Part shown: in pieces, positions 27,027 to 41,615 of the stretch
How positions within the stretch are numbered: the stretch's first letter is position 1
Layout of the letters: each line of letters begins with the position of its first letter
Source: Ascaris suum
Taxonomy: Eukaryota; Nematoda; Chromadorea; Rhabditida; Ascarididae
Assembly: GCA_013433145.1 (NCBI GenBank)
Contig: CM024169.1
Span: 13,090,817-13,154,816, forward strand
DNA: 64,000 bases
Direction of reading: 5' to 3'
The notes under the pieces: generated by a model
What the model was told of the DNA's origin: nothing
Databases searched by the model: none
The model's input: the letters and a program-made list of their open reading frames with translations, nothing else
Program-made: the position numbers and the translations under genes

Positions 27027-28251
27027 CTTCTCAGTTGTCCTTCATGTCCTTTATCGAGTTGAAGAGTTTTTTTTCTGTAATTGTTTCGTTGCAGCTCCTC
27101 AAGTTTCAACGCTTCTCGAGTAAATTTGATTATTTCTCCTGTCTAGACTGTGAAAATAGATGATAACAATTATACACCGTAAATAATGATATATTTTAGA
27201 ATTATATCTTAAACGGCTATGGTTTGCTGTTTTTTTTTTTAGATGAGCTCTTTGTAATTTTCTCCTAAAAGTATTCATTTAGATATTCTCTCATTTTCAT
27301 GATTTTTTTTTTTTTTTTTTTGAAGAAATAAGTGTGACTCGGAGCATTATCTATGAGAGCGATTATATGAATGAAGCGCTGAACATAGAAAGTAACTTGG
27401 AGCCTTATGCTCAACAAGTTTGATTAAACTTTAAAACTTAATTGAAACTTAAGAGATTGATTTTAATTGAAGTCAACTCTCTAAGAGTTACGCATATCTC
27501 TACAAAAAAAAAAAAATTATCGACTAACGAATAATTGCCAATGATTCATGAAATCAACGAATGATAAAAGAGCACGAATAGATGTTGACTTACTTGACAT
27601 AATCCGTTTCAAGTATATAGGACAATATTTGTATGTGTATTCTATGTTTAATTTCTTTTAAGTTTTTAGCGCTCAAATGAAGAGCAAACAAATATTTATC
27701 GACCTAAGTAGAACTAACGTTTTTCACCTCAACAAAATACATCTATTTTAACGTCGAAGAATTGGAATTAAAAAAATCTACACGAACTAAATCAATAAAT
27801 GAAAAAAGAAAATAAATACTTAATTCCTCGCTTACATTAGCTTAGATTTAATGTTGAAATGATGAATGCAAACTTAATGTCTATTGATATGATTTAATGC
27901 ACTATCATATCAATTGATAGACAAGTCATATAAGCATATCTTTTTTTTCTTTTATTTTTGCAAAATTTTACAATATATTATTTGTTAGGATGCTAAATTC
28001 GCTTTCCTAGAGGCCGTAAAGGTAGTGGAAATGATCTTGTTTAAGTGACCGATAAACGATGAGATTTAGTTTGATCCGAAAAAGAGCCGAAGGTGCCGAA
28101 AATTTTCATCGTTTGAATGAATTTTCTTGCAAATTGCTAAAATTTACAGTCGTTTTTAGTGCCTGTTCATCATCAGAAGGCGACTCGCTTTCTGAAAGCC
28201 TTGCAAATTATGGCGTCGCTGTTTAATAGGATTAGTTTAGAGAAGTCGTCG

Positions 28252-28296
28252 TGGTGGTGGGGAGAGGGGAGGGGGGAGGGTGAGCAGGAAAGGGGG
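28252..28296 (+). other. G-rich stretch with quadruplex potential
   Basis: G runs (GGTGG, GGGG, GGGG, GGGGGG, GGG, GGGGG) are separated by short spacers inside about 45 bases. Confidence 0.6.
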
Positions 28297-28879
28297 AATG
28301 GTTCGACGGATGGGAAGATGATCAAATGTTCCATATATGCTGTTAAAGCATGACTCGCTTTATTGTCAATATGATGCAACTTTCTTTCAAAAAGCATTAA
28401 TAACGTATAACGCATCCTTCAATAAAATTTACTTATTATTTAATTAACGGAATAATTTAGCGATTGAATTTTTGTGGAAATAAATTCCCTTTATTTTCTT
28501 TCACATTTTCCATTTTTATATGAAACATTAGAAGTTTGTTGAAAAAAAAAAGTCATAGTTTTTTTTTTTTTAAAGCAAAGCACATTGATTATAATGATAT
28601 CTATTTTATAGAAATAATATTCTTATTACGAATAAACATTTATCGTAGTAGAATTAATCGAAGAGAATATTTTTTGATTCTTATGGAGATAATCATCTTC
28701 AGCACTGAGCAATTCTCTTTAATAGTATTTAAGTTAGATGATCAACTAACGTCAAGTTCTATAAACTTAGCGCTATAGAACGCATTCTTGAATAGTTTAT
28801 CCTCTTTTAATTGCATAAAGATGCAAATTTCAATTACCTTTTTGAGTCTTTTAATTGCACTTGAATTATTTTTTTTTTT

Positions 28880-28893
28880 GGGGGGGGGGGGGG
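28880..28893 (+). repeat. Poly-G tract (14) joined to a poly-T tract
   Basis: A run of T directly followed by 14 G, the same T-then-G arrangement as at 11075-11106. Confidence 0.9.
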
Positions 28894-31838
28894 CAGTCTG
28901 GACTAGTTAATTCAAACTTAATATTGTTGTAGATTTCAAAATATTCTTCGATAATATTTCATTTAATTACCTTTTTTTCTTTGATTGCAATTATTAATTT
29001 TGAGCGTTTAAACCAACGCCTTGCAAAAAAAAAAAAAAAAAAATCTAATAAAAAAGGGAGCAATTTTTCTTTTTTTTTCTTCCGAATTGTTAACTCACTA
29101 AGGTAATATTATTTTGATATTTTCTATGAATATTAGTTTTTCAATTGATTCAATGTCGAGCTTGACCTCAACAGTCAAAATAAACTATGCAATTATACTT
29201 TATTTATTTATCGTATATACTCTCATTTTATTTCTGAGTTTTATTTTCTCTTATATTCCCATCCAAAACGAACTGTTTACAATAAACGAATACGTTTTGT
29301 TGGTGTGAAGAGAGAGAGAGAGAGGGAGAGAGAGAAAGAGAGAGGGGAAAACGGATGAACCTAAAAAGTTGAAAAATGAATCGTCGCAACACGCAATTCG
29401 AGACATACCACCTGCTTCACTCATAAAATTGCACATATAGAATGCCGAATCGTTTCTGAATGTAAACCGTCATCGGCAAATTGAAACTACCAATTTTGTG
29501 CGGATATTTTGAATATTGACGGGAAAATCGGGTTTCGTTTTTACCTGACGGGAAAATCGGGTTTTTTAACCACATTATCATTATCATAGAGCATTCCTTA
29601 TGTCTTTCGATTATCGTTTATACAAATTACGCATGGTAATTCGATGAATAGTTCAAAAAGCGTTTTCTTTCAAAAAAAAAAAAAAGAAAAAAACTGAATG
29701 AAGCACGTTGATCGGCGAATCAATGTCTGAACCTGTTTACTCGTTGTCTTATTCGCCTATCGCTTTTGAATACTTTCAAAAACTCTTTGCATACCGCATC
29801 GACTATGCATCATCTAGCAGTCATTCACTGCATATTTTCACCCTTATATAACTGAGAAGACAATTTCCTCTCATCGCAATGCTTTGCCTATCTTTTTTAT
29901 TAGGTGCTTTTGGAAATTTTTAGCTGCAAAAGTGTACTATTGATGGTATCATGTTTGCATATATATTATATATGCATGTTTATCAATAAGCATTGATAAG
30001 CACTGATAGGAGAGTTGTTAAATTTGATACATGTTAAGCACATTATATTCATCGATATACGAATAATCTCTTATATGATCAATTCCTGGATCAATGTTGA
30101 TCTCCGTTCATGTCGAAAAAAAAATGTTATAAACATTTGAAGATGCTAATTTGCATATGCAAATTCGCAAAAATTTGCATTCACTATCGATCATATCTTC
30201 ATTTTATAAACGTTCCGATCATAAAAAAACGAATATTTGATATAAAGATTTCTACAATTATTAAGACTAATTAAAATATAATTTAATACTCATGCATTTT
30301 TCATTTTTTAATTGATAGCATATGAAATTAGTTGATGAAATGATAAATCGCTTATGGTGCCATATTTTTTGAGCATATTTTACCGTTTATTTTCTTATTT
30401 TTGTGACGATCTTTTCAAAAATAATTTCCAATAATCCGATTTTTTTTTTGCTATGAAGTTTTGTTCTTTACAATTTTGATATTATGCATCATTTCAATGA
30501 ATCGTCAAGATTTTCGATGATCTTTCTCTGCATAGTACTTTTGCCGACGATAACTGATCCGATATCAATAATCCAATCGTAGAATCTTTGCCCGCAAAAG
30601 ATATACGACTGTAAATTAGACGATCGTAAACGTTTATTAAATTTCTTCAAATATATTCATCGTATTCCTTCACATTTTGCATTAACAACCAAATATTCTT
30701 AATGATATAATAAGCGGTTGTACTCATGTTTGAAATACGATATATTAGCTATCATTTTTGAAGTCATCGTAAATGTTGCAAAGCAAATAACATTTAAAAG
30801 TCGACCAAAAATTTATTGCCTTAAGAAATTCTTTAGGTTTATTTGAAAGCAGAAATTATTGTCTAATGAATATTAATGACAGAATATCTGTTGCTTATAT
30901 GGTATAATTTTTTTTTTTTGGTTATGAGGTGTAATCCTGTTGTGTTGATTGATTTTCAACCGTATTTAATTGACGAATATTATGCATCAATGTATTTATT
31001 AATGTGATTAATTTTTCGCAAAATAAATCTAAATGAGAAGTTTTTCGCAAAGAAAAAAAAACCTATCACATTATTCTTCAATAATTATTGCTAACGTTCT
31101 TAGATCTTCAATACTTTTTTGAAATATTTTTTGCCTTTACTTCCTAAAGGAATATTATTTCAAAACACTTTTATGCTCTTTTTCTTTGTGAATTTAATTT
31201 ATTGAATTCGATTATATGGATTTATATTGCAAATATCAACGCTTTTATAAATTAGTTGATTTGTCGATCCATTAATTCTGCTTTAAATATTACTAAAACT
31301 GGAGTTTCCTTAGCAGATATATTCTGCACGACGGGATGATTTCTGCATCAAACATGATGATGAATCAACAATTTTGGAAAATGCTGTAGAAATTTTTTTT
31401 TCTCGAAATGTCAGAAAATTTTTCTTGTATTCTACACGTGTCAAATCGAATCGGTTCGTTTGTTTCATCGATAGGTGAATGATCTTTTATAGGAAATTAG
31501 ATGCACAAAATATTAGCAAAAGTGAAAGCGTGTAATTGAGACACATTAGAAGGAATAAAAATATTTGGATATTAAAAAGAAAAATATTGCTATGAATTAA
31601 TAATATAAAAATTTATAATATATAGCTGCAATAGATATTTATTGATATCAACTTGTGATATTTGGCTGCAATATTTCTTCGTTCTAATGTTAATTGTACA
31701 ACAGCTTCAGAAATATCGTTGGCATCGAGTTGTTAGGATGGTCTTTGCTAACCTATGCAATAGAGCATTGAGAAATGTACTCGCCTATAGTTTCCCAGTT
31801 CTTGAGCAGTTTTTGAAAAATGTGTTCTACTAGATGAG

Positions 31839-32104
<266 letters not shown>

Positions 32105-32384
32105 TGATGAAAGTTCTACCTAAGGTCGAGTAGTCCAAAATTGCCGACTGCTGCAATAACACAAATCATTTTTTAAATTAGTTAAAGAAGTCGAATTTTT
32201 AATGAAGCCACCAAAAATCGACCGTCATAAGAACGATTTTTTTTCGTTCATTAGTACCAGCATGATTTTAAATTAGTAAGGAGTTCCCAAGCGCTTTTTC
32301 GAATTGTTTTTTGAACAACAAATAATTGCACATAGTTTACGTGCTTCTCTATCTGCATGTCGGACACCTTGAACAATTCGGTCG

Positions 32385-32549
32385 ATGATCCAATTTGATA
32401 TATTCCTCTTTCAGTACGGAGATCCGCTCAACTTTGTTTTGGAAGAGTTAACCAAAATGTGCAGGACTTTCGGAAATGCCCTTAAAAAGTCAGTGGAGTC
32501 ACTGAAAAACGGATTTACGGAGGCTAATTTTTGGGAGCGGTTGGATTAG
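32385..32549 (+). CDS. Short exon-like ORF (54 codons), unrecognised
   Basis: The frame from ATG 32385 to TAG 32547-32549 contains an acceptor-like CTCTTTCAG (ending 32414) followed by YGDPLNFVLEELTKMCRTFG and ends NGFTEANFWERLD. The 135 bases after the acceptor are about 44% G+C with balanced codons, similar to the verified sup-12-like exons and unlike the flanks. It may be a terminal exon or a pseudogene piece. No upstream partner exon was found; the (TA)n array lies about 280 bp upstream. Confidence 0.25.
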   Translation: MIQFDIFLFQYGDPLNFVLEELTKMCRTFGNALKKSVESLKNGFTEANFWERLD

Positions 32550-35500
32550 ATGACGAGGGCATTGTCATGCATATTTAGTTTTTAACTTCAGCAACTTGTG
32601 AGACTGTTCGACCAAGTGAATAGAATGAGAAAGCGCATATTGTGCCATCTCAACTGACCCCTTCTCCATTTGTCTTGAATCTGAAAATCATCATCAATTC
32701 AAAGAATCGTTAAATATCATTGTACTTATTGAAATAGACAGTAAAACACTACAAAATATCAACCCAGTAAGAGTTATTTGCATTCAAGTTGGTTCAGTAG
32801 TGAATGCGCAAAGAAAAAAAAAAGACGAGAAGACGGCGAATTGTGATAGATGACACACAGGTGTTGTCAATTTTCTTTTAGTGATCGACGTCATTCCGTA
32901 GCAAATCATCCATAGAGTGTTTGCAGACATCTGACATTTTATGTTAATAAGTCGTCATCGAAAATGCTCTTATGAAATAATAAAGACTCATTTAAACGAT
33001 TCATAAAAAAGTCAAGTTTTCGAAAATTTTCTTTCGAAATTGTTCGAAATAAACGAGAAAATAAAGATGAATGCTCTCGTATCCGTTTTAAGAAGATCCA
33101 TAAATGAGAGACGATCGACAAGTAAGTTTCCCATGAACGAAGGATGCATCCTTAATGAGGCACCGTTTGAAAAGGCGACTACTCACGAGTTTAGCGACGC
33201 ATTTCATTGCAATAATAACTCAACGTTTATGGCTATCCTATGCGTATAGGCAATAAAATAATGATAATAAGCTCTCTATAACCGATAAAAGAAAGCTACT
33301 TAAAGCAAAGTGTTTGAAGCGAAAGAAAGAAATTCGCTAATCTTTTGTGAATCTTTCTGGAAATCAACACAACATAATTCTTTATCCATTCTATTGATCA
33401 AAATCTCTGCATTAACCTAACTAATAGTTTTTTTTTTGATTTTATATTGTCTAGTGCATCAGTTCTTTAATAAATCTATTGCAATTGTTGCGAGTATAAT
33501 AAAGACGGGAAAATTAGTGCAAAATGATTTAGCAACTTTTCATTTGCCTATGGTATTTTAGCATTTTACTTCCCTAAGGAACGCTCTTCCTTTTGACCGT
33601 ATTGCGGCATGAAGGAAGCGAAAAGGAAATTGAAGGTGAATTATATAATACCTCAGCTCAGAATTTTTTTTTTCAAATGAGTTTTGAACTATTGAACTAG
33701 AAATTAGAACTTCGAAACTAGAAAGAGATGAAGCATGAGGTATGATTATTAATGGCATACGTCATACCGGTTTGCGGAGTCATTAGTCAATAATACGCTG
33801 AGACAAAAGTTTTCATTAGCGAATTTTTATCGTTTACAGTGCAGCGTTCAATCGTTTGCTCTCTACGCTTGACGATGCGTTGATTCCCTCATGTCTTCAT
33901 TATTCGCATTGAATTTCACTTCGTTTTACTTACTTTTTACTTACTTTAATTTATTAATTAAATTTTATTTGTTTAATTTTAATTGAAAATATTCAATTTC
34001 AAAATATTATTTATTATTTGTAATTTAAATTATTGAAAATATTTCAAATATTATTTTATGATTAAAATTATTTAATTTTTACGAAATAATTTTGAATTTA
34101 TTGCAAAAATTTTTCGTTCTTTAGGACTATTTTAATGCTTTGAAAAAAAATTTTTTTTTTAATCTAGCATAAATTATAAAAATATCAAATAAAATCTCTT
34201 CATTATGCTGCTGTAATACTTTTTTTACTACAAATATTATTAACGATAGCTATAAAAATCAATAATGATACTTCTAACGCTAATATCGTTGAAATTTATT
34301 TAGAAGTCAGCAAAGATTTCTGAAGGAATTGTGCCTAAATCGGTGATCATTTCCGGTTGCAAAATGGTCTTTCTCCACCTCTCTATTTTCTCTTAGCTCT
34401 TAAGAATGCTTAAAATGATGGTCGTAGTTTTCCTCAGTGGATAAATTGAAATTCTCTTTGGGATTTGCGCCACCTTTTGAAGTGGTACTTAATAGCGCAC
34501 TTCAAATATTGTGTTAATGATTGTGCTATGAATTGATTATGAAACGCTTTATTCCCGCTTCAATAATATTTGTGAAAGGGCAAATTCAATGAGCTCCTTC
34601 TATACTTTTATAACTCTCATCCAATTCGTTATTTTATTTAAGTTTTTTTTCATATTTTATCATCTATGAATAATCATCAAATGTAAATTTTTCTTTAAAA
34701 GCATTTTTCAAATATTTGCCTTATAATTTGCAATATTATTTTTTTTTGTTAAGCTATTTAATGAAAATTTTATCGAATTTGTCTTTTCTATTTTGGATTT
34801 TTTAATTCATTTCAAATAAATCTATCTATATTTTTGCAAAAGAAAATCTTTAGTGGGGTTTTTTTTTCATCGTTTTCGCACGGATTATTTCCATTTTTCA
34901 TCAAATTATTTCCATGACTTTAGGAAATAGATATATTTCAAATGTGGAAGTTTTCGTTTGAAGATTTACGATCGTTATTATAGTTTGATGACTTTTTGCT
35001 TAACCATCTATCAATTTCAAATAATCATTTTATTTATATGATTGCTGTTGATTAACTTTCAAAAGAAGTGGATTGATAACGATATGATTTCGCTTCTTGT
35101 TATTGTTTGTTGATGCACCTCAAGGGTGGTTTTAAGTCCATTCAAGTCCATTTGATTCAATTCTAATCCATTTAATTCCATTTAATTTCATACTATTGTT
35201 CATTAGAACACTCAATAATGAGCAAACTATTCCATTTGGATGATACTGTATCTTGTTTATCAAAAATGTTGCATTAGATTTTTGCGTGACTTGAAATAGA
35301 AAGCCGAATTGAAGTGCACTCAGCAAGTTGTTTTAAGAGAAGAGAACGCGTCGAGCTGCTGCTATGTCCATTCTCGCAATTGTCATTTCATTATTTCAGC
35401 ACTCGAATTGCGCATTGCTCTCCGCTTCATTCTATCCCTCTTGCATTCACGAAGATTTTTTTTTCTCGATTCTATCCCCTCTCCTAAACCCGTCCCTCTT

Positions 35501-36785
35501 CCCTTCCCATTCCCACTCTCTCCTCTCCCCACACCCCCCCCCTCCAGCACTTTTCAGTACAAACAAATCTATTTATTCATTTGTAATTTCTTAGTTTTAT
35601 TAATTATTTCAAACGTTTTAATTGAATCTTAATTTTAACTGTTTCACAAAAAATATGCAAATGGATATCGATAAAACTTCGGCATCTATCATAGTTTGTT
35701 AGTGTTGTTCAATCATTGATATAAACCAAAAAAAAAACGATATTTTTATTGCATGAATTTGAATGTTATTATTGATAATGCGATAAACGAACGCTTGCAC
35801 TCTACCTGAAAGTGATAAATGGCAGCTTCAATGATAATTTCTAGTTAAATTTTAATCAAAACGTATGATTAGCTAAATCTCCTCTGAATTGAGAGCCATT
35901 TAAGAATTGCTGAATTTTTTTTTAATGGCTCTATATCTCTTTCATTTTGATTGCTTCAAGGAAGAAAATCAACTAGGAGATTTTCGAAAGACGCAATCAT
36001 TTAACTCTTTAAAATTTTCGCTTCGCCAATTTTCCCCATCTTTACCTAACATAGATGATTTTTGAGCTAATTTTGCGCAATTTTTCAATCGAACCTATCA
36101 TTTTAATCAGCAAACTTTGCCAATAATTAGGCGAAAAGCGCCACGTACCTATAAGACCTTAACATTTTCGGACCTAATGTCCAATCAAACCGGCTTTACA
36201 TAACACTATTAATCATATATTCGAATTATTCATCATATGCGTATGTTTCTAACTTGTGCGATTCCGTTTTTCTTGTTTACCAAAATACTGTTCATATTAG
36301 TAGATATAAACGAAAATATGTGCATAATGTGTACTGATGAAAAATGTGGAACCACACTACTCTTAAATAACTAGTAGAGTTTGCATACAGTGTTGTACTG
36401 TTTCGACCAAATACCATTAAACATCACTATCTTATCAAGAGCTTATCTCTTCTAGCACACTTATATTCTGATATTCATAAAAACAACTTTATAAAATCTA
36501 TAACGTAGTTTTTATTATTTTTATTGCTGTTAACGAACTGATAATGATATAATTCGTTTTTTTTTGGCCACTCGACTCGATATGCAACATACTATGAAAG
36601 TAATATAGGTTCAACTTCTATTGAATACTTGGAAGAGGAAAATCTTGAAAGCATTATATTGGAAAGATGTGAGAATAATCATAGAAATAAGTGATTCAAG
36701 CTTATAATTTCTTTCTTAAGTGCATTAAAGGCTGTCACGAATGTGACCGTTGTTCTCTATAATTAGGCATCTGTCATAAACAAGC

Positions 36786-36953
36786 ATGTCGAAAAGTTGC
36801 GCCAAACGGCATCGATTAAACTCCCGACTGGGCAACATTTTAATTGCCTTTTTTCAATTGTGGCCAGTAATAGGCAATAGAACTGATGCGTCTATGTTTG
36901 TATATGTAGGATCAAATTGTGAGGTGCCAAGAGTAATTGCGTCACATATTTGA
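36786..36953 (+). CDS. 55-codon small ORF, unrecognised
   Basis: ATG to TGA, beginning MSKSCAKRHRLNSRLGN, with a hydrophobic middle (ILIAFFQLWPVI) and an NRT sequon. Local G+C is above the flanks. It could be a short secreted or membrane-anchored peptide exon. Support is limited to composition. Confidence 0.12.
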   Translation: MSKSCAKRHRLNSRLGNILIAFFQLWPVIGNRTDASMFVYVGSNCEVPRVIASHI

Positions 36954-37151
36954 CGAGGGCGCTCAATTCGAAGCGCTCCAATAACACAGACCGTTGAATC
37001 TTTCATTCTAAAGGCGATTTTTGTTTTCATGTGTTCTCATTAGAAATCTAGTTCAATTCAAATATCGTCGATGAATACGCCTAATAAGGAGCATTTCGCC
37101 GATAATAATGCAGCCTGCTCATTGATTGTTTAGTTGAATATTTTCGTTGAA

Positions 37152-37234
37152 TCGAAAAGCGTTGTCAATTGATGACAGCCGAAACGGCTGTCACAAATTG
37201 ATTTTCAATTGACTTCATTGTTACAGCTTTTCGA
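37152..37234 (+). other. Nested hairpin element
   Basis: Three complementary pairs nest around one centre: TCGAAAAGC (37152-37160) with GCTTTTCGA (37226-37234); GTCAATTGA (37164-37172) with TCAATTGAC (37205-37213); TGACAGCCG (37173-37181) with CGGCTGTCA (37185-37193), leaving an AAA loop. The 5' arm is continuous over 18 bases; the 3' arm has an 11-base bulge. Size and form resemble a small-RNA precursor or a tiny foldback element. No product can be assigned. Confidence 0.7.
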
Positions 37235-38738
37235 AGCATAATGAGCATTTCTTTTTTTTTAATCGTTGTTGATTTCACAAAATGTTCCATTTCTTTACTT
37301 CTCAAATTATTTCATCCATATTTTTGTTTATTTCGGTCAATATCTAGCGTTTAGATCGGCAACAACAAGTAATATTTTTTGAAATTTATTCAAAAATTTT
37401 TTTTCTTTTATTTTCTCTCTGTTTTCAAAAATTTGAACGCATTTATTTCATAGTCGTAATGCGCGTGATGTCTTTGATTCTAGATGGACGAGTTAAATAG
37501 CGCTCTATTTTGAATTTGTTACTTTAAACATTGCCTTCCTAAACCCGTTTATTTCATTTCATATTTTGCACTAATTTCGATTTCATAGACGATTTCATTT
37601 TATTACTCTTGAACTATTTAAAAATATTTTCAAGGTCATTTTTAAATTTTCTGCTCGTTCATTTTTCATAATTTTTCCTGAACACAATGTGTTCTCGTTT
37701 TTTAATGCTCTCATATTCGTTTCTACACGCTCTTCAATGTTCGTTGCTTCTTTTTTTTTAACTCATATTTTGCAATGTGCGCAACTAAAGATGTACTAGA
37801 GAAAAAAAAAGTGGCAAATCCAAGTTCTATGATTAATGAAAATGCGATCTTGTCTTTGTTGTTTCATTTCGCTTCTTTATGTCGTATTTTATTCAAATAG
37901 AACGCTAAACTCATCGAAATCTTCTCATTAGCACAATGAAAAATTTTGTGAGTAAACTTTTATACTTGTGATATACTCGAGATTTTCTTCTTAGATAAAC
38001 TAATTTAAGATTTCCGGTTATCAATAATTTTTAGTTGAAGTCACCATTCAATGGAGAGTAATCATCGATTTTGGCGTTTCAATAAGTGGACCTTAAAAGG
38101 AATTCAGTCGTTATGACGTCATTACTAAAAGAGAACATTATGCGTATTAAACAGAATTAATAAAATAATTTATTGATGTGATTGTTGCTCATTTCGGTGA
38201 TTTCTGGTGAAAATTTTTTGTGTCTTATGATCGATGATTGCCAAGCGATCAATTCTTTCTTTTTTTTTTTCTTATCAGTGATTTTTTTTTTCGAGCTATC
38301 GTATTTTCTCTTTGATAAGAGTATAGTTTTTGCAACACTTATTACCGTTTTATTTATTATCGCTTTTCATTGGAATTTTTTGAAAAACTTTTCAAAAATT
38401 TAAAAAGAAGTACAAATGAATAATACGCATCTTTCTTATTTCTTCGTTGTAATCAATCATACTTACGGAAATAATTTTCATTATCAGTGCTTATCAATGA
38501 ACATTTATTGATATCTCTTAACAACGAATCACCTCTGTAAATAGAATTTATCAGTTTTATTACGTCTAAAACGTTAAGAAAATGGCCAATCGAATTCTAT
38601 ATTATGCAATTCATAATTTATGGTTATAGTCGATATATGTGTATTGTGAAGTGTATTTACAAACGCTATAGTTACATTTCCTTAATCATTCCTTCTTATC
38701 GTTAAACTCTTTTTAGTAATATTAGATATGCTTATTTA

Positions 38739-38741
<3 letters not shown>

Positions 38742-38821
<80 letters not shown>
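38742..38821. repeat. (TA)n microsatellite, 80 bp
   Basis: A perfect dinucleotide array. Confidence 0.98.
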
Positions 38822-38824
<3 letters not shown>

Positions 38825-39454
38825 CTTGTTTTCGGTTGTTCCTTACCCATAAATCGATCTCATGCCGAAATTGTATTGCACAAATAAATTTTGATTTCCG
38901 CTTCACTTAACTATTGAAATTCGAGAAAGTGAACATAATTTTGCATAATTAAATAGACATTTCATTCAAAGTGAATTGCAAATTCCCATATCAATAGTCG
39001 ATTGATTCACTTACTCACTTCCATCTTCCATAGAGTTTGAAGTCTTTGTTGTTTAATTTTCACTCACATCGAAATTTTTAGTTTTTTTTTCTTCATCTTT
39101 TTATCGTTTAATAATATTTTTGCTAGAAATCATTGCATCAAGTTCATTTGCAATTTTTATGCGCTATGCTCGTGAATATGATGAATACTTTAGAGGCATG
39201 AATGAAACTTCGTCTATATAGCTATGGAAATTTGAAGAAGAGCGTTTTTTTTTTTTTTATTTGTTTTGTTTTGTTTTGTGGAGATTTTTCCCTTTCCCTC
39301 ATCGCACTTCCTCTTTTGAGAGTGTTTTAAGAGCTCGTTTCTTATGTCTATAAAGCTTTTTATTGCTCTCATTAGATGTGTGAATTATTTACAAATTAAA
39401 TTCAACGAGAAGCGTTTGCTAAAGGTGTTCTTGTTCTAGATTTGCTTGTTCTAG

Positions 39455-39615
<161 letters not shown>

Positions 39616-41615
39616 AACGACTGATTCGTATGTAATTTGGTATATATAACTAACTGGTATATAATATGCGGAACAAATGCGCTCCGCATCTTATGCATAA
39701 AATGCCACATTCGGTGTCTTCATCTCTACTATTTATCTTTATTTAAAAGCTTCATCAAAACTTTACCTCAATGAACTATTGCACGATTTTCTTTCCTAAT
39801 TAGTGAGAGAATCTTGGAGATTTATTCGATTTTTCGCGTTCATAAATAATTCATAAATATATTTCTATGAGATATTTGTTTAAAAGTGGAAAGGAAGTGC
39901 TTTTATGCGAAAAAAAAAGAAAGAAAAAAAAAAGAAATTCCACTTCAATATTCAATAGAAGCAAAAACGAAAATCTCAATTTTTTAAGGCGAATATTTTC
40001 TTTTCGTTATATTTGCAGCATTCAGAGACGATTCCCCGGAGAGAATTTTGCAATTCTACCAGTGTCATCATTGAAGTGTCGTCCTTTCTTATCTCATCTC
40101 AATTCATTGACGAAACGTTCAAATTTTACCAACCATGTTTCATAACTATAATCGAATGGAAGACACAAAAAAAAAACGAATTGAGGGAACGAATTTTTAA
40201 ATTTTGCGTGAATTTTTTTATATGCTTCATAGGAAAATGAATTGTTCCGCTAAGATTTTCTCTCTCTCTCTCTTTTTTTTTGAGATTTTAAAATACTTTT
40301 GCAATAAATAAAACAATTGAACAATTACTTAAAAATTAATTATGTTATTTATTTTTGCATTTCATTAAATTCAATTATGAAGATAACCTATATTTGATTA
40401 TATTAAGCAATGAAATGAGATAATAATTTATATTTATCTTTAATTTAGTAAAAGAATATAATTCAAAACGAATTATTCACTTGCAATTGAATGTTATGCA
40501 AATAACTACGTATAAATGTTTCAATAGTTAAATTTCTCGAATTTTTTGTTCATTTCATAAATTGTAACGATAGTGAATAGTAAATGGAGTTTTGTTTTTT
40601 TTTTGAATCTTTTCTCTTTATTATTTCTTGAGACTAATATCGGCAAAGGTAAACGGTAAGTACTTCTTTTTCTTGTAAACACTTGTCAATGATAGTTTCA
40701 CCAATTGTGCGACGTCTACATTGATCGTACAGGTAAGACACTTTCTTACCTGTACTATTAAAGTCGATATATACTTTCGATTGAAATAACTTGACGCTTT
40801 ATGATTGATATTAGCGCACACAGACGCTAAAGAAGGGAGAATATGGGATGAGTGGGAAGAGGAAATAAACTTAACAATTGAAATCTTTGGAATTTTTTTT
40901 TTCGCTGCGACATCTAATTGGAACGAATTTACTATTGCAACTATATAGTTGTTAATCAGCAGCTTAACAGTTAACTAATGCTTTTGTTTCGTTGATCAAT
41001 AATCACATCACACATAGAGTGTGTGATATTTGTGAATTGTTTTATGCGTTGCGTTTTAAAAAAAACCGAAAAAAAACGTGCGAAACAAGATTCACTTCAT
41101 AATGTTGTGTATTCAATTTTTGGGAGAAGATGAATTCATATCGGTGGAAAACATGTTCCTCCGATCATTGCGATGTCAACTTGCCCCGAAGAGTGCCAAA
41201 TAAAGGTGGTGTACGATTTATCTATGTCGTTAAAGTGATTGTTTTTCCCAGTAAATTGATAATTTCTTTTGTGTTTGAGAAAAAAATTTTGTTTTGATAA
41301 TCAACGGTTTAACACACATCGAACTAACTACAAAGAATTCTATCAATTGGCATAGATTTTCCACATACTTCATTTACATACAGCAAGTTGTGTTAATTTA
41401 CATATATATGTCAAAAATTAATAATAGGTATAATTTATATATTACGCTTGTTACAGCGTACCTATAAATATGTGTAATTTGTTAGAAAGCGCACGATAAA
41501 TTGCTAACATTCTCGGCTATTTGGCTAGCTTATCACTGATATTCGTATTGCACATAAAAAGCAACACTAGCGATTAAATATTCGCTTATTTCAATCTTCA
41601 AAGCTTTATTGAGAC

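Noticed and set aside
26906..27109. Arg-Glu repeat ORF on the minus strand
   Set aside because: It is a product of the (CT)n array.
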